Assembly (NCBI GenBank): GCA_947589335.1
Contig: CANPZH010000001.1
Location: 1-34,536 of the forward strand
Direction of reading: 5' to 3'
Source of the DNA: an uncultured Clostridia bacterium
GTDB taxonomy: Bacteria; Bacillota; Clostridia; Christensenellales; Borkfalkiaceae
Length of the DNA stretch: 34,536 nt
The position numbers were made by a program, and so were the translations under genes. The notes below the pieces were generated by a model. It searched no databases and was not told the DNA's origin. It worked only from the letters and a program-made list of their open reading frames with translations. Shown piece after piece: positions 31,933 to 34,536 of the stretch (position 1 is its first letter; every line of letters starts with the position of its first letter).

Positions 31933-32008
31933 GGTGTACCCGCCGGGGTTCGAACCCGGAGTCGACGGCGTCGGAGGCCGTAATGTTATCCAATTACACT
32001 ACGAGTAC
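31932..32008 (-). tRNA. tRNA-Arg(CCG)
   Basis: 77 nt with encoded CCA. Acceptor stem GTACTCG/CGGGTAC (one G-U), D-arm GTGT/ACAT, anticodon stem ACGGC/GCCGT with loop CTCCGAC (anticodon CCG, arginine), 5-nt variable loop and T-arm CCGGG-TTCGAAC-CCCGG, discriminator A. All stems pair, so it should be functional. Two more copies of its 5' half lie directly upstream in the direction of transcription. Confidence 0.95.
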
Positions 32009-32108
32009 ATATTCAATTGATTCGCGTTCCGCCGCCTACGGCGTACTTCGCCCCTTTGGGGCTCGTGCCACCCTTCGACGACGAAATACGTGCGGGTGGT
32101 CGGGCCCG

Positions 32109-32144
32109 TAATGTTATCCAATTACACTACGAGTACATATTCAA
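32109..32144 (-). pseudogene. tRNA-Arg 5'-half pseudo-copy B
   Basis: Bases matching the acceptor 5' strand, D-arm and start of the anticodon arm of tRNA-Arg(CCG) at 32109-32136, with upstream flank. The anticodon-loop region just below (32101-32108) has lost two bases relative to the intact gene, and no T-arm or 3' acceptor exists. Confidence 0.8.
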
Positions 32145-32230
32145 TTGATTCACGTTCCGCCGCCTACGGCGTACTTCGCCCCTTTGGGGCTCGTGCCACC
32201 CTTCGACGGCAAAATACGTGCGGGTGGTCG

Positions 32231-32265
32231 GAGGCCGTAATGTTATCCAATTACACTACGAGTAC
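32231..32265 (-). pseudogene. tRNA-Arg 5'-half pseudo-copy C
   Basis: Matches the intact tRNA from the 5' end (32265) through the anticodon region GGAGGCCG, then diverges into an imperfect hairpin (CACCC ... GGGTG) in place of the 3' half. Confidence 0.8.
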
Positions 32266-32323
32266 ATATTCAATTGATTTACGTTCCGCCGCCTACGGCG
32301 TACTTCGCCCGAGAAGCAACCAC

Positions 32324-32332
32324 ATTATAGCA
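32324..32332 (-). promoter_or_regulatory. Possible distant promoter of the tRNA-Arg array
   Basis: Read on the - strand this is TGCTATAAT, an extended -10 with a perfect TATAAT; no good -35 is visible at 16-18 nt. It would transcribe through both pseudo-copies before the intact tRNA about 310 nt downstream. No clear promoter is seen nearer to the tRNA. Confidence 0.5.
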
Positions 32333-32350
32333 TATCTTTCCGAAAAATGC

Positions 32351-32379
32351 TTTATATTTTCGCGCGAATATGGTAAAAT
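32351..32379 (+). promoter_or_regulatory. Sigma-A promoter of mnmA
   Basis: TTTATA at 32351-32356, 17-nt spacer, extended -10 TGGTAAAAT with TAAAAT at 32374-32379. Confidence 0.65.
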
Positions 32380-32408
32380 AAAGAAAAATTTTTTCGGGAG
32401 GGGACGGA

Positions 32409-33482
32409 ATGGCGCAGAAGACGGTCGTCGTCGGAATGAGCGGCGGCGTAGACAGTTCGGTCGCCGCGCTGCTCTTGAAACGGCAAGGCTGCCGCGTTAT
32501 CGGGCTCTTCATGCGCAACTGGGAAGAGCGGGACGGCGCATGTCCTGCCGAGGAGGACTTCGAAGACGTCAAGCGCGTCTGCGGCGTGCTCGATATTCCC
32601 TATTACACCGTCGACTTTTCGCGGGAGTATCTCGACCGCGTCTTTTCCTACTTCCTTGCGGAGTACCGTGCGGGCAGAACGCCCAATCCCGACGTCCTCT
32701 GCAACCGCGAGATCAAATTCGGTCCCTTCAAGCAATACGCAAAGGAGCTCGGCGCAGACTTCATCGCCACCGGCCACTACTGCGGGATCGCGCATGAGGG
32801 CGGACTGCACCGTCTTCTGAAGGCGCGGGACGCGGGCAAGGACCAGACCTATTTTCTCAACCAGGTCACGCAGGACCAGCTCGACGGCGTGCTCTTCCCG
32901 CTGGCCGGTCTCGTCAAGGCGGAAGTGCGGCAGATCGCCGCGGAAAACGGGCTCGCGACAGCAAAAAAGAAGGACTCGACGGGCATCTGTTTCATCGGAG
33001 AGCGGAACTTCCGCAAGTTTTTGGGAGAATATCTTCCGGCGCAGCGGGGGAAGATCCTCACCCTCGGCGGCGAGGAAGTGGGCGAGCATTCGGGGCTCAT
33101 GTATTACACGCTCGGCCAGCGGCGGGGGCTCGACCTCGGCGGCAGAAAGGGCGAGGAGGGCAGATGGTTCGTCGTGCGGAAGGACCTCAAGGAGAACATC
33201 CTCTACGTCTCCCACGGCGACGAGACGCCCCTCTATTCGCACGCCTGCACGGTGACGGGCATGAACTTCATTCCCCGTCCTCCGGAGGAAGAGGAGTTTC
33301 TCTGCACCGCCAAGTTCCGCTATCGCCAGAGCGAGCAGGCCGTGCGCGTGACGAGGACGGGCGCGGACGCGGTCAAAATCGACTTTGCCGAGCCGCAGCG
33401 GGCGGTCACGCCCGGGCAGTATGCGGTGCTCTACGACGAGACGCAGTGCCTCGGCGGGGGCGTCATCGAGGAGGCGCTATGA
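32409..33482 (+). CDS. mnmA: tRNA-specific 2-thiouridylase
   Basis: 357 residues; GGGAGGGG precedes ATG 32409. Activates U34 of tRNA-Lys, -Glu and -Gln with ATP and inserts sulfur supplied by a cysteine desulfurase. PP-loop SGGVDSS at 11-17; catalytic Cys98 in DVLCNREIKF; persulfide Cys194 in STGICFIGER; the TGHY motif near 121; the C-terminal beta-barrel begins near residue 280. In Bacillus, the desulfurase YrvO is encoded next to mnmA; here none is adjacent, so one of the two desulfurases in this window may serve it (inference). The stop overlaps the next ATG. Confidence 0.97.
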   Translation: MAQKTVVVGMSGGVDSSVAALLLKRQGCRVIGLFMRNWEERDGACPAEEDFEDVKRVCGVLDIPYYTVDFSREYLDRVFSYFLAEYRAGRTPNPDVLCNREIKFGPFKQYAKELGADFIATGHYCGIAHEGGLHRLLKARDAGKDQTYFLNQVTQDQLDGVLFPLAGLVKAEVRQIAAENGLATAKKKDSTGICFIGERNFRKFLGEYLPAQRGKILTLGGEEVGEHSGLMYYTLGQRRGLDLGGRKGEEGRWFVVRKDLKENILYVSHGDETPLYSHACTVTGMNFIPRPPEEEEFLCTAKFRYRQSEQAVRVTRTGADAVKIDFAEPQRAVTPGQYAVLYDETQCLGGGVIEEAL

Positions 33483-34162
33483 TCGCGGACGAGGTCTTCA
33501 AATGGCGGGTCCCCGACTTCGGGCGTCTGCAGGCGGAGGGATTCCGGCGGGAGGGGGAGGCGTATGTCCGCGGGCAGGATCTCATGGACGGGCAGTTCCG
33601 TCTCACGGTTCAGATCCCGCTTTCTGGGCAGGTCCGTACGACGCTCACGGACGGGCTCACGGGCGAGCCCTATACCCTCTACCTCGTGGAGGAGGCGGCG
33701 GGCGAGTTCGTCGGCAGCGTGCGGGAGGAAGTCCGCCGCGCGCTCGAAGAGATCGCCTCCCGCGGATTCGTGCGGGAAGTGTTCCGAAGCGGGCAGACCC
33801 ATGCCCTGATCGCCCATGTCCGCGAAAAATACGGCGACGGGCCGGAGTATCTCTGGGAGAAGTTTCCCGATAACGCCGTCTTTCGCCGGAGAGACAACGG
33901 CAAATGGTACGGCGCCGTCCTCACGACCGCGAAGGAAAAGCTCGGCATGGCGGGGGAAGGACGCATCGAAATCCTCGACCTTCGCGCCGACCCGCGGGAC
34001 GCAGAACTGCTCGTTGACGGCGTCCGCATCTTCAAGGGCTGGCACATGAACAAGAAGCACTGGATCTCCCTTCCGCTCGACGGCACGCTCTCCTTGGAGG
34101 AGATCGCGGGGCTGTTGGAGGAGAGCTATCTCATCGCGGGGCGGAAGGCTGTGCGGGTATAA
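33479..34162 (+). CDS. MmcQ/YjbR-family protein
   Basis: 227 residues, start ATG 33479 overlapping the mnmA stop (ATGA). The C-terminal about 110 residues are the YjbR-type CyaY-like fold: WEKFPDNAVFRRRDNGKWYG, EILDLRADP and FKGWHMNKKHWISLPLDG, ending with LLEESYLIAGRKAV. The first about 105 residues form an extra N-terminal domain often seen in clostridial members (MIADEVFKWRVPDFGRL). These proteins are called DNA-binding from structure, but no function is settled. The last codon and stop are built into the -35 element of the spoIIR promoter. Confidence 0.88.
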   Translation: MIADEVFKWRVPDFGRLQAEGFRREGEAYVRGQDLMDGQFRLTVQIPLSGQVRTTLTDGLTGEPYTLYLVEEAAGEFVGSVREEVRRALEEIASRGFVREVFRSGQTHALIAHVREKYGDGPEYLWEKFPDNAVFRRRDNGKWYGAVLTTAKEKLGMAGEGRIEILDLRADPRDAELLVDGVRIFKGWHMNKKHWISLPLDGTLSLEEIAGLLEESYLIAGRKAVRV

Positions 34163-34185
34163 AATTTTTGTCATCGGGCAATCAT
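34157..34185 (+). promoter_or_regulatory. Sigma-F-like promoter of spoIIR
   Basis: GTATA at 34157-34161 (overlapping the yjbR-family stop), 15-nt spacer, GGCAATCAT at 34177-34185. spoIIR is a classic sigma-F gene, so this copy anchors the motif. The first 13 bases are identical to the promoter at 12761. Confidence 0.8.
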
Positions 34186-34213
34186 CTCCCTGCCGGTTTC
34201 GGGCGGGGAGGTG
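34183..34213. promoter_or_regulatory. Dyad between -10 and Shine-Dalgarno of spoIIR
   Basis: CATCTCCCTGCC (34183-34194) can pair along its whole length with GGCGGGGAGGTG (34202-34213), counting G-T pairs. A similarly placed dyad (12787-12799 with 12800-12812) lies at the other sigma-F-like promoter. Candidate operator, or chance from the purine-rich Shine-Dalgarno. Confidence 0.4.
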
Positions 34214-34217
34214 TTTT

Positions 34218-34536
34218 ATGAAGAAGGCAGCGGTGATCCTGTTGCTGGCTGCGGCGATCTGCGCCGTTGCCATGGCGTTCGGAGGCAGAGGGGAGGAGCA
34301 TGCCGAATATCTGCGCGTGCACATCCGCGCCAACTCCAACGGGGCGGAGGACCAGGCGGTCAAGTACCGCGTGCGGGACGGCGTCGTCGCCTATCTCACG
34401 CCGAAGGTCGCGGAATGCAAGACGAAGGCGGAGGCAATGGCGTGCGTGGAGGGCGAGCTGGGCGGAATCGGGGCGGCGGCGGAGGGCATTCTCCGCGCGA
34501 ACGGATTCGGCTATGGCGTGCGGGCGAGCCTGAGGC
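34218..34536 (+). CDS. spoIIR: Stage II sporulation protein R, N-terminal part
   Basis: The frame from ATG 34218 (GGGGAGGTG at 34205-34213) is open to the end of the window, giving 106 codons. A signal or anchor segment (residues 2-21) precedes the family signature LRVHIRANSNGAEDQAVKYR and VRDGVVAYL (from residue 32). SpoIIR is made in the forespore, exported to the intermembrane space, and triggers SpoIIGA to process pro-sigma-E in the mother cell. The rest of the gene lies past the window. Confidence 0.93.
   Translation, partial: MKKAAVILLLAAAICAVAMAFGGRGEEHAEYLRVHIRANSNGAEDQAVKYRVRDGVVAYLTPKVAECKTKAEAMACVEGELGGIGAAAEGILRANGFGYGVRASLR

Larger units (their letters stand above)
31981..32310 (-). 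repeat. Triplicated 128/129-bp unit carrying the tRNA-Arg 5' half
   Basis: Units 31981-32108 (128 bp), 32109-32237 (129 bp) and a partial 32238-32310. Each begins with the complement of the first half of tRNA-Arg (5' end to anticodon region), then ATATTCAATTGATT, a GCCGCC/GGCG hairpin and the GCACGAG/CGAAGTA repeat. Only the lowest-coordinate copy joins a tRNA 3' half; in the other two the sequence leaves the tRNA in the anticodon arm. The units differ at only a few bases (for example GGCCCG against GGAGGCCG at the anticodon), so duplication is recent. Confidence 0.92.

Noticed and set aside
32200..32265. Intron-containing tRNA-Arg
   Set aside because: The second and third copies keep a few bases resembling the 3' anticodon stem after about 16 nt, but T-arm and 3' acceptor are missing and the insertion is too short for a group I intron; partial duplication explains it better.
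31981..32310. CRISPR-like array
   Set aside because: The units are about 129 bp direct tandem copies of tRNA-derived sequence, not short repeats with unique spacers, and no cas gene is present.
32090..32797. Frames with a repeated peptide (MLSNYTTSTYSID) over the tRNA-Arg array
   Set aside because: The peptide repeat is only the translation of the triplicated tRNA 5' half; there is no ribosome binding site and the frame runs into mnmA out of frame.

Overview
The window is about 34.5 kb of GC-rich chromosome from an endospore-forming Firmicute, most likely of class Clostridia. Sporulation genes are present (a SipL-like SPOCS/LysM protein, a SpoIVFA/SpoIVFB pair, SpoIIQ, SpoIIR), alongside the prmA-rsmE-mtaB-hit cluster, CdaA and an iscS-iscU-rrf2 operon. 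Species cannot be set from sequence reading alone. Nearly all genes are on the + strand; only the isc operon and one tRNA-Arg are on the - strand. Many intergenic gaps carry a readable sigma-A promoter (TTGnnn, 17-nt spacer, TATAAT or TAAAAT, often with an extended -10).

Layout: 1-4.0 kb holds the end of a SipL-like gene, a lipoprotein, ispE and a coiled-coil membrane protein. 4.1-6.1 kb holds an APH-fold kinase and a stand-alone cysteine desulfurase. 6.2-7.8 kb is the spoIVFA-spoIVFB pair behind a sigma-E-like promoter. 7.9-12.7 kb is an RNA-processing and modification operon (rng, prmA, rsmE, mtaB, hit). 12.8-14.0 kb has two genes with sigma-F-like promoters, an unknown membrane protein and spoIIQ. 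14.1-15.0 kb is a gene-free island of folded repeats. 15.1-20.7 kb is one 1864-aa helicase/nuclease-like gene. 20.7-23.6 kb is comEC-holA. 23.7-26.9 kb is cdaA, a 39-aa CdaR remnant, a DUF1015 gene and aspartokinase. 26.9-29.0 kb is the isc operon on the - strand. 29.2-30.5 kb is a two-TM envelope protein. 30.5-32.3 kb is an accessory spot: an AT-rich zinc-ribbon/PD-(D/E)xK-like gene flanked by copies of the tRNA-Arg 3' end, then the intact tRNA-Arg(CCG) and a triplication of its 5' half. 32.4-34.5 kb is mnmA, a YjbR-family gene and the start of spoIIR.

How the genes connect: the forespore promoters (unknown gene, spoIIQ, spoIIR) share one motif and spacing. SpoIIR triggers sigma-E activation in the mother cell, SpoIIQ forms the forespore side of the engulfment channel, and SpoIVFA/FB controls late mother-cell sigma-K processing. 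The two cysteine desulfurases can feed IscU and MnmA; MtaB needs Fe-S clusters.

Most interesting points: the conserved sigma-F-like promoters with a shared dyad at two of them, which mark an unknown gene as a forespore gene; two or three housekeeping genes that appear to be leaderless; a CdaR cut down to its membrane anchor; a ComEC with its metallo-beta-lactamase motif eroded; a giant DUF4011-type helicase with decayed transglutaminase-like and nuclease motifs; and the tRNA-Arg accessory spot with its foreign nuclease-like gene.
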